Below are positions 36,197-45,189 of a stretch of 64,000 nucleotides of DNA, in pieces. Location of the stretch: NCBI GenBank assembly GCA_039995105.1, contig CP146203.1, positions 1,240,001-1,304,000 on the forward strand, read 5' to 3'. Position numbers and translations under genes: made by a program. The stretch comes from Jonesiaceae bacterium BS-20. GTDB taxonomy: Bacteria > Actinomycetota > Actinomycetes > Actinomycetales > Cellulomonadaceae. Position 1 is the first letter of the stretch. Every line of letters begins with the position of its first letter. Below the pieces are notes generated by a model. That model did no database searches. It was not told the DNA's origin and worked only from the letters and a program-made list of their open reading frames with translations.

Positions 36197-37042
36197 CTAA
36201 CCTAGCTCGGCATCGAGGCGAGCCAAATTCTTGGCCACTTGGCGGTCACGCAGGAGCGCGATTCCAGTTGCGCCAAAGAACAAGACGATGATGGGCAAAG
36301 CTACCAGAAGCATGGTCAAAACATCGGGTGTGGGGGTCATCGCGGCCGAAAATACGAATCCGGTCAAAACTGCCCAACGCCACCCTGCCACCATGGATTT
36401 TCCGGAAAGGAAACCCAAAAAGTTCATCCCAACCAGAACCACCGGGAGGGTAAACGCTAGCCCAAAGGCCAATACCAAGCGCATGACAAAGGACAGGTAG
36501 ACCTGACCATCTTGGAGGCTCGTGGCACTATCGGGAACAAAGTCCGTCAAAATCTCTACGGCCCTAGGCAGGACCCACCATGCGAGGTAGGAACCGGCCA
36601 GAAACAACGGAATCGTTGCACCAACAAAACCATAGGAGTATCGACGTTCCTTGGCGTTCAGCCCCGGTGTAATGAACCCCCATAGTTGGAAGATCCACCA
36701 CGGGCTGGTCAAGATGACGCCAATGGCAAAGGACATCTTGAGGCGCATATCCAACGCGGAGGTAGCCGCACCAAAGTTGATGTTGATGGGTTGGCCGGTG
36801 CGTGCAGCTGCGTCAAGCAAGGGTTGCTGAACCGCCGCAAAAACCAAGTCAAAGAGGAACCAGCCACCGATAGCGCCAAGGACAATTCCTATGGCGGCGA
36901 GGAAAAATCGTCGCTTGAGTTCCTGGAGGTGTTCCATGAGACTCATCTGGGCGCGCGCGGCTTTACGTTGCTTGCGTTGCTGTCCCCTGGTGGCCTTGCG
37001 AAGCTGCTTTGGGGATCGTTCCTGTGGTGCGGGTGATGCCAC
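36197..37042 (-). CDS. tatC: Sec-independent protein translocase TatC
   Basis: A 281-residue six-helix core subunit of the twin-arginine translocase, which recognises the RR signal peptide. A basic N-terminal tail of about 30 residues precedes the family signature MSLMEHLQELKRRFF, with conserved Glu. Also visible are FALGFTLPVVL-like helix 4/5 and ALPIIVLFFGATGIAL at helix 6. It follows tatA by two bases. The DyP peroxidase at 9.7 kb is a probable Tat substrate. Confidence 0.95.
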   Translation of the reverse strand: MASPAPQERSPKQLRKATRGQQRKQRKAARAQMSLMEHLQELKRRFFLAAIGIVLGAIGGWFLFDLVFAAVQQPLLDAAARTGQPININFGAATSALDMRLKMSFAIGVILTSPWWIFQLWGFITPGLNAKERRYSYGFVGATIPLFLAGSYLAWWVLPRAVEILTDFVPDSATSLQDGQVYLSFVMRLVLAFGLAFTLPVVLVGMNFLGFLSGKSMVAGWRWAVLTGFVFSAAMTPTPDVLTMLLVALPIIVLFFGATGIALLRDRQVAKNLARLDAELG

Positions 37043-37044
37043 CG

Positions 37045-37287
37045 TTATGCGTTGTCCTGTGATTCCGGCGTATTGGTTTGAGCTGGTGGGGTGGCCTCTG
37101 GTACTTCCGGCGTTGCTGAAGTACCGGGGGCGCCGGGCTCGTCCTGAAGATCCTTGATCTCTTTCTTAAAGATCTTCAGTGACTGACCAACACCCTTTGC
37201 CAACTCTGGTAGACGCTTAGCGCCGAACAGGAGCAGGACCACTATCAGTAAGACGATCCAGTGTGAAGGTTTAGTTAACCCGGGCAT
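37045..37287 (-). CDS. tatA: Twin-arginine translocase subunit TatA
   Basis: An 80-residue pore-forming subunit. A short N-terminal membrane helix (HWIVLLIVVLLLFGAKRLPEL) has the FGxxxLP hinge, then an amphipathic helix (AKGVGQSLKIFKKEIKDL) and a disordered Pro/Thr/Glu tail. Only one TatA/B-like gene is seen, as in many actinobacterial tatAC operons. Immediately upstream of tatC. Confidence 0.95.
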   Translation of the reverse strand: MPGLTKPSHWIVLLIVVLLLFGAKRLPELAKGVGQSLKIFKKEIKDLQDEPGAPGTSATPEVPEATPPAQTNTPESQDNA

Positions 37288-37358
37288 GATTTTCTCCGAT
37301 ATGTTGCGGCACTTGCGTTGTGAGCGTGCCGAAGTAGAAAGATGTTCCAGTGTATAGC

Positions 37359-37685
37359 CTACCGATTAAATGCTTGCCACCGCGCATAGGCCTCTTCATG
37401 ACGCGTTTGGCGTCGATTTCTGCGCACATATTTGGTGGCCGCTCGCTGTTCGCGCAATGCGATCTTGCGTTCTGTGCCACCAAACACATCGGTGTCTCGT
37501 ACGGGTGTGAGCCCGGCAAGCACGAGGTTGGCGCGGCTTTGATCCGCAAACGACTCCCCCATTTTTTCGGATGAGTCACCTAGGGTTCGAAGTGTTTTCC
37601 TCGCCTTGCGCCACAGCATAATTGCGCAGGCAATTAGTGTCAGGACAAGCGCCAAGATGAGGGTTGCCCAAATACCAAACCACAT
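37359..37685 (-). CDS. Single-helix membrane protein between pafC and tatA, unknown function
   Basis: A 108-residue protein with an N-terminal membrane helix (WATLILALVLTLIACAIML). A long charged, basic, predicted helical/disordered cytoplasmic tail rich in Arg follows (RKIALREQRAATKYVRRNRRQTRHEEAYARW). No known domain recognised. It abuts the pafC stop exactly, so it is part of the paf-tat transcript; the position between the two suggests conservation in related genomes, which I cannot check. Confidence 0.6.
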   Translation of the reverse strand: MWFGIWATLILALVLTLIACAIMLWRKARKTLRTLGDSSEKMGESFADQSRANLVLAGLTPVRDTDVFGGTERKIALREQRAATKYVRRNRRQTRHEEAYARWQAFNR

Positions 37686-38717
37686 TTAGGGCTCCTTAAC
37701 CGGGATGGGTCCCGGGTTTTCTTGATTGCTTGCACTGTCGGTGAACACTTGTTGGCGTTCCCAATAATCATACTGTGCCAAAGTGGATCGAGCGTGGGCC
37801 CCTGCGGCCGCAACCGCCAGTGCGGGCTGGACCTCGAGGATGAGCGGCGCGTGTTGCAAGATGGTGCTGTCCAGCCACTGCGGGTTGGCAACCTCGAGTT
37901 CGAGGGTGATTGAACCGTCTGGGTTACGCACCGAGGAGGTGTGCGGGAGGTGGTCGGCAAGCCATTGTCCGCCCGGAGCGAGTTGGAGCGAGACTTGACT
38001 GGCGGAACGTGGCACCACGGTTGCTTGCCGGTCTGCTTGGACATGCGTAATGGGCACGTGCTCAAGCACCGTTGCGGCGGCAACTCGATCAAGACGAAAG
38101 AGGCGTTCTTGGTTTGCGGAGTGGCAAAAGGCGACCACGTACAACTGGTCCCGGTCGTTGAAGAGCTCAAACGGTTCAATGATCCGCTCGGAACGCTCAT
38201 CTTTAGCATTGACGTAATCAATGCTCAGGGCCACCTTGGTGTTAATCGCCCGGTGCACGCGTTTGAGGATCTCGGGGGCGCCTGAAAGTTCCAATTTCAC
38301 ATCGAGTGCATTGGTGCCGTTGTCCAAGTAGGCACTCAATTGCGTGATGATCTCGGAGACCACCGTCAGTTCCTGGGGCGACCCGGAAACCGAACCCACA
38401 ATCTCACGCAAGGCGTTGAGCGAGGCAATGAGCGACATGGCTTCGCGGGCACCTAGGCGTAGCGGTTTGGTTAGACCTCGGCTCTGGGTCAGCCGAATGG
38501 TTCCGTTTTCGTACGAATCGTAATCAAAATCGATCAGATCGTCGGCAAGGTATCCGGGCGTACCTGAGGTCCACAAGGTGTCGATATCAATGAGGAGCTG
38601 CTCTGGGCTGACATCAAAGTGTTGCGCAAGGTCCCACAGGCTCACCTCGCCTGCTTCAGAGAGGTAGGAGACGAGCGACAAGAGCCGGGTGAGCCGGCGT
38701 GAGGCAGATTCGGCCAT
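37686..38717 (-). CDS. pafC: WYL-domain transcriptional regulator PafC
   Basis: A 343-residue regulator with an N-terminal winged-helix region (RRLTRLLSLVSYLSEAGEVSLWDLAQHF). A WYL domain is at about 150-230 (INTKVALSIDYVNAKDERSERIIEPFELFNDRDQLYVVAFCH), followed by a C-terminal WCX extension. PafB and PafC form a heterodimer that activates the LexA/RecA-independent DNA-damage response in mycobacteria. The proteasome-ligase gene pafA usually near them is not in this window. Two bases separate it from pafB. Confidence 0.92.
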   Translation of the reverse strand: MAESASRRLTRLLSLVSYLSEAGEVSLWDLAQHFDVSPEQLLIDIDTLWTSGTPGYLADDLIDFDYDSYENGTIRLTQSRGLTKPLRLGAREAMSLIASLNALREIVGSVSGSPQELTVVSEIITQLSAYLDNGTNALDVKLELSGAPEILKRVHRAINTKVALSIDYVNAKDERSERIIEPFELFNDRDQLYVVAFCHSANQERLFRLDRVAAATVLEHVPITHVQADRQATVVPRSASQVSLQLAPGGQWLADHLPHTSSVRNPDGSITLELEVANPQWLDSTILQHAPLILEVQPALAVAAAGAHARSTLAQYDYWERQQVFTDSASNQENPGPIPVKEP

Positions 38718-38719
38718 GA

Positions 38720-39754
38720 TTAAGCCTCCTGGCTCGTCGATGTTGCGGACTGGTCCGGTGAAGTTACGGATTCTGGCGGGGCCAGAGCAACGACTGCACG
38801 TAATCTGGCGATTACCGCGCCGCGTAGTTCAGCCGGTTCCATGACTAGGACTGCGTCCCCATAACCAGCCAATTCCTCGCTAAGCCGCCCCACATGTTGG
38901 TACGGCAGGGTGAAGATCTCGTACTCCGCCAGTCGCGGGTCACTGGCCACCTGGGTTCCGCGCAGGCGCAGACTCTGGGCTCGGTCAGTTCGCAGCGCAA
39001 TGGTTGCGGTTTTCTGGGCGACCGGTTGGGCATGGATGCCAAGCAGCCGGTCCACATCAAGATCCTGCGGGATCTCATAAGGTGCGGCTTTCTTGACCGT
39101 GGTGATCTTGCTTTCAAAGCGGCTGAACCGGAACACCCGTGGGGCGTCACGGTCTAGATCGAAACCAATCAGATACCAGGCCCCACCGCGCACGGCTACG
39201 CGCCAGGGAGCGACGTTACGTCTCGCAAGCTCGCCCGAATGTGCCGCCCGGTAATCGAAAGCAATGGTGCGGCGCAAGCTAATGGCATCGATAAGCTGTT
39301 CGGAAATTCCCGTGGAATCCCGCAGCCGGGGCGCTAACCCGGCTAAGGCATCGGTATCGGTTTGCCCGAGGTGACCCGAGCGCAGCTTAGTGAGTGCCTG
39401 GGTGGAGTCCGCCGCAAGCGCCGTATTTTCTTTCCATAACGTCGCGGCAAGGGACAACACGGAGAACTGTGCGGGTGTGAAGTTGAACTCCCCTAGCCCA
39501 TAGGAGTCCTTATCAATGCGGTACCCAATTTCGCTTGCGTGGCCCGCACGATCGATCGTCACCAGGGGCAGGCCAAGGTTGCGCAGGGTGACTTTATCGC
39601 GCTCAAACATGCGTTCTTGCGCGGTAACCGCAGCGCTTTGGTCATAGCCGGCCACGGTCGCAACTATTTGCGCCCGGGTCATATATGACGTGGTGTTCAT
39701 CAATGCGATGACCAAATTGAGCAAACGCTCTTCAGAAGATATGGAAGTAGACAT
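38720..39754 (-). CDS. pafB: WYL-domain transcriptional regulator PafB
   Basis: A 344-residue partner of PafC. From the ATG at 39754 the sequence is MSTSISSEERLLNLVIALM, which fits the family; the open frame further upstream would overlap the divergent DUF3866 gene. The winged-helix is at about 5-65, and the WYL domain at about 150-220 (RRTIAFDYRAAHSGELARRNVAPWRVAVRGGAWYLIGFD), with WCX after it. The divergent start at 39788 leaves only 33 bp for both promoters. First gene of the leftward pafB-pafC-tat run. Confidence 0.9.
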   Translation of the reverse strand: MSTSISSEERLLNLVIALMNTTSYMTRAQIVATVAGYDQSAAVTAQERMFERDKVTLRNLGLPLVTIDRAGHASEIGYRIDKDSYGLGEFNFTPAQFSVLSLAATLWKENTALAADSTQALTKLRSGHLGQTDTDALAGLAPRLRDSTGISEQLIDAISLRRTIAFDYRAAHSGELARRNVAPWRVAVRGGAWYLIGFDLDRDAPRVFRFSRFESKITTVKKAAPYEIPQDLDVDRLLGIHAQPVAQKTATIALRTDRAQSLRLRGTQVASDPRLAEYEIFTLPYQHVGRLSEELAGYGDAVLVMEPAELRGAVIARLRAVVALAPPESVTSPDQSATSTSQEA

Positions 39755-39787
39755 CAAAGACCACGCTAGTCCAGTAGCGTTAGATAT

Positions 39788-40939
39788 GTGATTACTTGGC
39801 GGGTAGGAAAAGTTGTGTCGCTTGGACGGGCGTGGACCGGAGCGCAAGAACTCAGTGTGCAAGACGAGCAGGGTCGTACTGTGCGGGCCCTGGCTTATCC
39901 CCTGCTGGTGGGGGCGCCCGAGGTGGGAGATCAGGTCGTTCTGAACTCAACTGCGCTCGACAGAGGGCTGGGAACCGGCGGCTACGCACTCGTGGCCGCG
40001 GTTCTGTCACGTGAGCACGCCGAGGCCCCCGGACCGCGGCAGTCTCCCGGGCACCTCGTGAAAGCGCGGTACACCCCAACCCAGGCCATGGTGCTGGGTG
40101 TGGACGAACAAGAGTCCCCCGACCATGAGACGCTGCGTGAAGCAGACAGCATCGATGGCATGCCGGTGATCACCGCGGACCTGCACTCGGCGTTGCCAGC
40201 AATTGTTGCGGGAATCCGCAGCCATGCCCAGACTCACGGTATTGCGCAACCAAAGGTTGCCTACATCATGACCGACGGTGGGGCGCTACCCGCTTGGTTC
40301 TCCCGGACGGTGGCGACCCTGCGCGAGATTGGGTGGCTGGATTCCACCATTACTGTGGGGCAGGCCTTCGGGGGCGACTATGAGGCCGTGACCGTTCACA
40401 CGGGCCTCTTGGCCGCCCGGCACGTCGTGCAAGCCGATATTGCCGTTCTCATTCAGGGCCCCGGCAACCTTGGCACCGGCACCACTTGGGGCTTTTCCGG
40501 AGTAGCGGTTGGCGAAGCCATGAATGCGGTCAGCGTTCTTGGCGGCACCGGTGTTGGTTCCCTGCGAGTCTCCGGGTCGGACTTACGAGAACGCCACGTT
40601 GGTATCTCTCACCACTCGCTCACCGCTTTGGGCCGGGTCGCACTGGCACCCGGGCAGATTGTCGTACCCCAACTCGACCAGATCTTGCCCACCTTTGGGC
40701 AATCGGTTGTTAGTGCAGCAGAACTGACCGCAAAGATTGACCGGCAGATAGATGAGCTGCAGCGCCAAGCTCCCCACCACACCTATATCTCGGTAACTGC
40801 CACCCAAGATCTCCACGAGGCGCTGTTAGCCAGCCCGGTTCGACTGTCCACCATGGGGCGCACCTACGAACAGGACCCGGCCGCATTCCTGACCGCTGCG
40901 GTTGCCGGTGTTCTTGGAGGTGAACTGATAACCTCCTAA
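39788..40939 (+). CDS. DUF3866 family protein
   Basis: A 383-residue protein of the actinobacterial DUF3866 family. The N-terminus MITWRVGKVVSLGRAWTGAQEL is followed by a beta-rich domain. A Rossmann-like core includes KVAYIMTDGGALPAWFSR, GNLGTGTTWGFSGVAVGEAMNA and RHVGISHHSLTALGRVAL. No catalytic function is known. It starts at GTG 39788 divergent from pafB; this neighbourhood is recurrent in actinobacteria as I recall it, but the functional link is untested. Confidence 0.85.
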   Translation: MITWRVGKVVSLGRAWTGAQELSVQDEQGRTVRALAYPLLVGAPEVGDQVVLNSTALDRGLGTGGYALVAAVLSREHAEAPGPRQSPGHLVKARYTPTQAMVLGVDEQESPDHETLREADSIDGMPVITADLHSALPAIVAGIRSHAQTHGIAQPKVAYIMTDGGALPAWFSRTVATLREIGWLDSTITVGQAFGGDYEAVTVHTGLLAARHVVQADIAVLIQGPGNLGTGTTWGFSGVAVGEAMNAVSVLGGTGVGSLRVSGSDLRERHVGISHHSLTALGRVALAPGQIVVPQLDQILPTFGQSVVSAAELTAKIDRQIDELQRQAPHHTYISVTATQDLHEALLASPVRLSTMGRTYEQDPAAFLTAAVAGVLGGELITS

Positions 40940-40964
40940 GGGATTACGGACAAGGGAGCCCGAG

Positions 40965-41666
40965 GTGTCAGCCAAACCCAAGCAACTACTGCTAGCCGTA
41001 GTGTGCTGTGCGCTGTTAGCCGGTGCGGTGACACTGAGCGGCCCCCTGCAAATACAACTACCGCCGCCGCTTCTGGAATTGCTCGCCGTACCTCCCGTTG
41101 CAGAAGTTGAACCCATTGCCCCCATCGCCCCACCCCTTGGTGAGGAACGCGCTGATGAAGGCGGGAACTGGATCGGAAAATCCGTGCTGATGGTGGCCGG
41201 GTTGATATTTATTTATCTCTTCTTCAGGGTCTCGCGGCGCGGACTTGCCCTCTTGAACTCCGCGCTCCGTAACCGATCGGTTGAGGTCCGCTCGCAAGGC
41301 CAAGGCACTTCAGCTGACCCAGAGAGCCAAGTGCTCATGCCCCTGATGCATCACGCTGCCCAGGTGGGCCAGGGCTATCTACGGTCTGCAACCACCTCGA
41401 AGGACGCAATCATCTCGGCCTGGCTGAGCCTTGAAAATGCCGCCAAAGAAGCCGGCACGGTCAGGGACCCCGCCCAAACTCCCACCGAATTTACGCTCCA
41501 AGTGCTGTCCAATACGCCGGCCACACCCCAAGCAATCGAAGAGCTTTTGGCGCTTTACCAACAGGCCCGGTTCACTAGCGACCCACTGATTCCAGATGCC
41601 CGCACAAGAGCACTGGCGATCATGTCCAAGCTCGAACAAGACTTTGTGGGCGCCACCCATGGGTAA
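40965..41666 (+). CDS. DUF4129 domain membrane protein
   Basis: A 233-residue protein. A signal-anchor helix at the N-terminus (LLLAVVCCALLAGAV), a Pro-rich extracytoplasmic stretch and a second helix (VLMVAGLIFIYLFF) lead to a cytosolic DUF4129 domain at about 120-230. That domain has DAIISAWLSLENAAKEAGTVR and TPTEFTLQVLS. DUF4129 domains accompany MoxR/DUF58 systems. Its stop lies eight bases inside the next gene, so translation is coupled. Start GTG 40965. Confidence 0.85.
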   Translation: MSAKPKQLLLAVVCCALLAGAVTLSGPLQIQLPPPLLELLAVPPVAEVEPIAPIAPPLGEERADEGGNWIGKSVLMVAGLIFIYLFFRVSRRGLALLNSALRNRSVEVRSQGQGTSADPESQVLMPLMHHAAQVGQGYLRSATTSKDAIISAWLSLENAAKEAGTVRDPAQTPTEFTLQVLSNTPATPQAIEELLALYQQARFTSDPLIPDARTRALAIMSKLEQDFVGATHG

Positions 41667-43164
41667 CCTTCCTAAACCAACGCGGGGCTATCTTTCTAAG
41701 GCTTTGCGCAACCACACGGCCCTTGCCTGGGGACTGCTCGCGCTGGTATTTGCCGCGGCCACATTCGCGGTCGCGGGCATCGTGTCTCCCGCAGCAGCTC
41801 TGACGTTAGCGGTTGCGGGAGCAGCCGCCATTCTGCTGATCTTCCGGGTAGGAAACGGCGTGCACCTCACGTGGCGAGTGCCCCTTTCCAAACGCCGTGC
41901 GGGGGCACGCGATGAAACCTCGGAGCTGTCATGGATGCTCTTCAGCCGGGACAACGCAATCTCCTTTGGCGGCAACCGCTACGTCCGGCTGGTCGCACAG
42001 CGTGCGGTCATGGCAGCCGGGCTCAACTTAGAAGACCCAGCCGATCAAGAAGCCTGCCGCAAACTCCTCGGACCCCCTGTCCACACCGCGGTCACCTCGA
42101 ACAAGCCGGACCTGACCATTACTGACCTTGAGCAAATCTTGACCACGCTTGAAAATATCCTGCAGCAACTTGCACCCGCCGCACTCGAGCCAGGTGCCGC
42201 CACCGCCGCGCAGATTAGTGACCTTGGCTCCAAGATTATGGAGTCGGTTCAAACCGTTGTGGTGGGTATGGACCAACCCTTACGGGTGGCGCTCGCGGCA
42301 ATCTTGAGTGGTGGCCACATTTTGTTTGAGGACGTGCCAGGTTTAGGTAAAACTTTGGTGGCTAAGAGCTTGGCGCAGGCGCTTGGCCTCGATTTTGCCC
42401 GCCTCCAGTGCACCCCTGACCTGTTGCCATCGGACATCACAGGTGGCTCGATCTTTAACCCCGTCACGCGGGCATTCGAGGTGCGCCGGGGCCCCATCTT
42501 CACCGGTCTGTTCTTGGCGGATGAGATCAACCGTACGGCCCCCAAAACCCAGTCTGCTCTGCTCGAGGCCATGGCCGAGCAGCAGGTCACAATCGACGGT
42601 CTGTCCTTTGCGTTGCCGCAACCATTTCACGTGTTGGCCACCTCTAACCCCGTTGAGTTTGAGGGCACCTATCCGTTGCCGGAGGCTCAATTGGACCGGT
42701 TTATGGTCCGGATTTCGGTTGGTTACCCGGGCACCGAATCCGAAATCGAGATCTTGCAACGCCGGTTGGCGCGGCGCACCCAGGATGCCACGGTTACTAG
42801 AGTCACGGACCCGCACACCCTACTTCGCATGGCCCACGGCACGGAGCTGGTGCACGTGGACCAGGATATTGTGCGGTATTGCGTAGATATTGTTGAGTCC
42901 ACACGGGCACACTCGGCCGTTGAGGTGGGGGCCTCACCTCGTGGTTCGCAGGCGCTGTTGTTGCTTGCGCGGGCGTATGCGGTGTTGGCGGGCCGGGACT
43001 TCGTGGTCCCGGAGGACGTGAAGCCCGTGGCCGTTGCGGGCTTGGCTCACCGCCTGACGCTGACTCCAACAGCGTGGGCATCGGGTGCCAGTACGGTTGG
43101 CATTGTGCAGGGGATCCTCAACTCGGTCCCCGGTCCGGTCACGGTTCCAGCGGCCCAGGTGTAA
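41659..43164 (+). CDS. MoxR-type AAA+ ATPase with a fused N-terminal membrane region
   Basis: A 501-residue protein from the ATG at 41659. The first about 170 residues are not part of MoxR. They have two membrane helices (ALAWGLLALVFAAATFAV and ALTLAVAGAAAILLIF), then a soluble segment (RDETSELSWMLFSRDNAISF ... EACRKLLGPPVHTAV) resembling a small protein encoded separately beside MoxR in related bacteria. The AAA+ module follows with Walker A EDVPGLGKT, Walker B LFLADEINRTAPKTQSALLEAMAE, sensor 1 ATSNP and a lid domain. MoxR ATPases act as chaperones for complex assembly, here presumably with the DUF58 product. Confidence 0.9.
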   Translation: MGNLPKPTRGYLSKALRNHTALAWGLLALVFAAATFAVAGIVSPAAALTLAVAGAAAILLIFRVGNGVHLTWRVPLSKRRAGARDETSELSWMLFSRDNAISFGGNRYVRLVAQRAVMAAGLNLEDPADQEACRKLLGPPVHTAVTSNKPDLTITDLEQILTTLENILQQLAPAALEPGAATAAQISDLGSKIMESVQTVVVGMDQPLRVALAAILSGGHILFEDVPGLGKTLVAKSLAQALGLDFARLQCTPDLLPSDITGGSIFNPVTRAFEVRRGPIFTGLFLADEINRTAPKTQSALLEAMAEQQVTIDGLSFALPQPFHVLATSNPVEFEGTYPLPEAQLDRFMVRISVGYPGTESEIEILQRRLARRTQDATVTRVTDPHTLLRMAHGTELVHVDQDIVRYCVDIVESTRAHSAVEVGASPRGSQALLLLARAYAVLAGRDFVVPEDVKPVAVAGLAHRLTLTPTAWASGASTVGIVQGILNSVPGPVTVPAAQV

Positions 43165-43167
43165 CCC

Positions 43168-44514
43168 GTGGCGCAACATCTTACTGGCGTACCGGGTGCC
43201 AAACCCCAAGGGTGGCGGGTACACCACACCGTCAAATTTGGGTTGGCACTGAGTTTGGGATTAATTGTTCTCGGTGTGCTGATGGGGCGCGGCACCCTTA
43301 TTGCATTGGCCACTCCCCTTCTGATCGGCGCCCTATGGTCGTTGACAGAGCATTCCAAGGCCCAGCCAACTATGCGTACCGAGCCCGTCATTGCGGACGG
43401 AGCTGACGCGCGCACGGTTGGCATGCGAGTGTTATCTGAGACCAGTGATTGTCCCGGGGTGACTCTCGCACGGGTCAAGGTGAGTTTTGCGGGGACTAAG
43501 AGCCGGGATTTGCTGCTCCCTATCAATGATGACGTGCCGCTTGAGTTTTCCATTACGTCAGTGCGCACGGGCAAACGGGACCTATTTGGGGTGTCCGCGG
43601 TCGCCTTGGCCCGGACGGCCGGTCTTATTGGCCCCCAGGTGGAGCCAGCTTCCCAGCAAATCGTGGTCTTACCGCGGGTTGAGCCGCTTCCTGCACTGCC
43701 CGTGTCAGCGACTGTTCGCGGCCTGACGGGTCCGCGCCAGTCCCGGCGGATGGGCGACGGACAAGAATTTCGCGATGTCTCACTCATGCGCCCCGGTGAT
43801 CGCTTGCGCCAGATTGACTGGTTCATTACCGCCCGCAACGCACCGGATTTAGAGCACCTATATGTGCGCCGCAATTTGGCCCAGGCGGAGGCTACCGCCA
43901 TGATTTTGGTGGATTCGCGCGATGATGTTGGGAGCGAGGTGGCGTTCTGGGGATCCGCGCATGAGGGACGTCCCGACCAAATGACGTCGCTGGACATTGC
44001 CCGCACCGCTGCTGCTTCGCTTGCCAAGGCATCTCTCGATGCCGGTGACCGGGTTGGATTTGAAGACTTGGGCCGGCCGCGGCGTCCGGTTTTGCCGGGA
44101 ACCGGCAAACGGCATCTGGAACGGATCCGCTATTCCCTGGCTTTGGCTCAGCCGCTCGGTGCGCCCAAGGTGCGCACGCGGGCGCCCTTTGTGCCCTCCG
44201 GTGCGCTCGTGTATGTGTTATCAACATTCTTGGATGAGACGGCCTTAGCCACGGTTGCTTCACTCGTGCGGTCCGGGCACCGGGTGATTGCAATCGATAC
44301 CCTGCCCACCATCAGCACATGGTCCCTTACCCAGCGCCAGATGTTGGCCTGGCGGTTGACCAGCCTTGACCGGCAAACCCAACTCCAGTTGACGCGGAAT
44401 CTCGGCGTTACGCTTGTGCGATGGAGCGACCCACAGCACCAGCAACAGCTAGCGGTGCTCACGGCAACTCCCGGTGACCGAGTCGTTGCAGGCCCGGGAG
44501 GCACGCGACCATGA
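43168..44514 (+). CDS. DUF58 domain protein
   Basis: A 448-residue protein with two N-terminal helices (FGLALSLGLIVLGVLMG and LIALATPLLIGALWSL), a beta-rich central part, and the DUF58 signature. That signature is GDGQEFRDVSLMRPGDRLRQIDWFITAR at about 190-220, followed by a von Willebrand A-like fold (EATAMILVDSRDD). DUF58 proteins are encoded with MoxR ATPases and are thought to be their client or adaptor. The start is GTG 43168, three bases after the MoxR stop. Confidence 0.88.
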   Translation: MAQHLTGVPGAKPQGWRVHHTVKFGLALSLGLIVLGVLMGRGTLIALATPLLIGALWSLTEHSKAQPTMRTEPVIADGADARTVGMRVLSETSDCPGVTLARVKVSFAGTKSRDLLLPINDDVPLEFSITSVRTGKRDLFGVSAVALARTAGLIGPQVEPASQQIVVLPRVEPLPALPVSATVRGLTGPRQSRRMGDGQEFRDVSLMRPGDRLRQIDWFITARNAPDLEHLYVRRNLAQAEATAMILVDSRDDVGSEVAFWGSAHEGRPDQMTSLDIARTAAASLAKASLDAGDRVGFEDLGRPRRPVLPGTGKRHLERIRYSLALAQPLGAPKVRTRAPFVPSGALVYVLSTFLDETALATVASLVRSGHRVIAIDTLPTISTWSLTQRQMLAWRLTSLDRQTQLQLTRNLGVTLVRWSDPQHQQQLAVLTATPGDRVVAGPGGTRP

Positions 44515-45119
44515 ACAAGAAAATTACCATGAGCGAAGCTACCCGGGCAGTCATGGGAAGACGTTCCAAGGCCAATAACGGGGACGTGCCCCAAATCAAG
44601 GTTGGCTCGGTGCGGTTTGTTCCCGCCTGGTCCCTGCAGCTCTTATCCGCAACCCTGCTGCTCCTTGGCATGTGGCTCGCTACCGGGTGGATGCTGCCAG
44701 CACCAACGTCGATCATCCTTGGTTTGACCGTCATTCTCGCGGTCTCAAACCTTGTGCGGGTCACCGTCATGACCCCAATAGCCATGGTTGGTGCGACCGT
44801 GCTTTTCTTGATCTCCCCCGCCGGCAATGCGATTGGATGGCGCACCTATGCGCTCCTTGGACTGACGATCGCGGCGGTTCGGTTGTACACCCTGCTGAGT
44901 TTGGTTGCTCGAAAAACAGATGTTGCGCTCGGTGTCTTGCGCGAGCAGACAATAATTTGGGCGGTATTGGTCGCCCCCGCCGCGTTGATCTTGCTTCTGT
45001 TGCAGCTCTTATCCGGGGTTACCTCCGGTAACAACGCCTGGCTCTATTGGGCTGCGGCCGCTTTAGCAACGCTTGGAGTGGTCGTTGGGATCAGGGCCTA
45101 CCGGGTGGGGCGCCAATGA
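44511..45119 (+). CDS. Polytopic membrane protein, last gene of the MoxR operon
   Basis: A 202-residue protein with six to seven hydrophobic helices after a 35-residue basic N-terminus. The ATGA overlap with the DUF58 gene shows it belongs to the operon. No domain recognised; in related gene clusters a similarly placed integral membrane protein occurs, and a scaffold role with DUF4129 and DUF58 is only a guess. Confidence 0.7.
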   Translation: MNKKITMSEATRAVMGRRSKANNGDVPQIKVGSVRFVPAWSLQLLSATLLLLGMWLATGWMLPAPTSIILGLTVILAVSNLVRVTVMTPIAMVGATVLFLISPAGNAIGWRTYALLGLTIAAVRLYTLLSLVARKTDVALGVLREQTIIWAVLVAPAALILLLLQLLSGVTSGNNAWLYWAAAALATLGVVVGIRAYRVGRQ

Positions 45120-45189
45120 TTGACTCAACACTTGATCTGCAGGTATTTAGCCCCGTCCACCAGGGAACCACGGGTATCCTTGAGTTGCC

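Noticed and set aside
37686-39754. Proteasome/pupylation locus implied by paf genes
   Set aside because: No pafA, prcA, prcB, pup or dop is present in the window; only the WYL pair is here.
43047-44108. 353-codon leftward frame opposite the DUF58 gene
   Set aside because: A shadow produced by high-G+C third positions of the real gene; Arg/Ser/Thr-rich with no motif.
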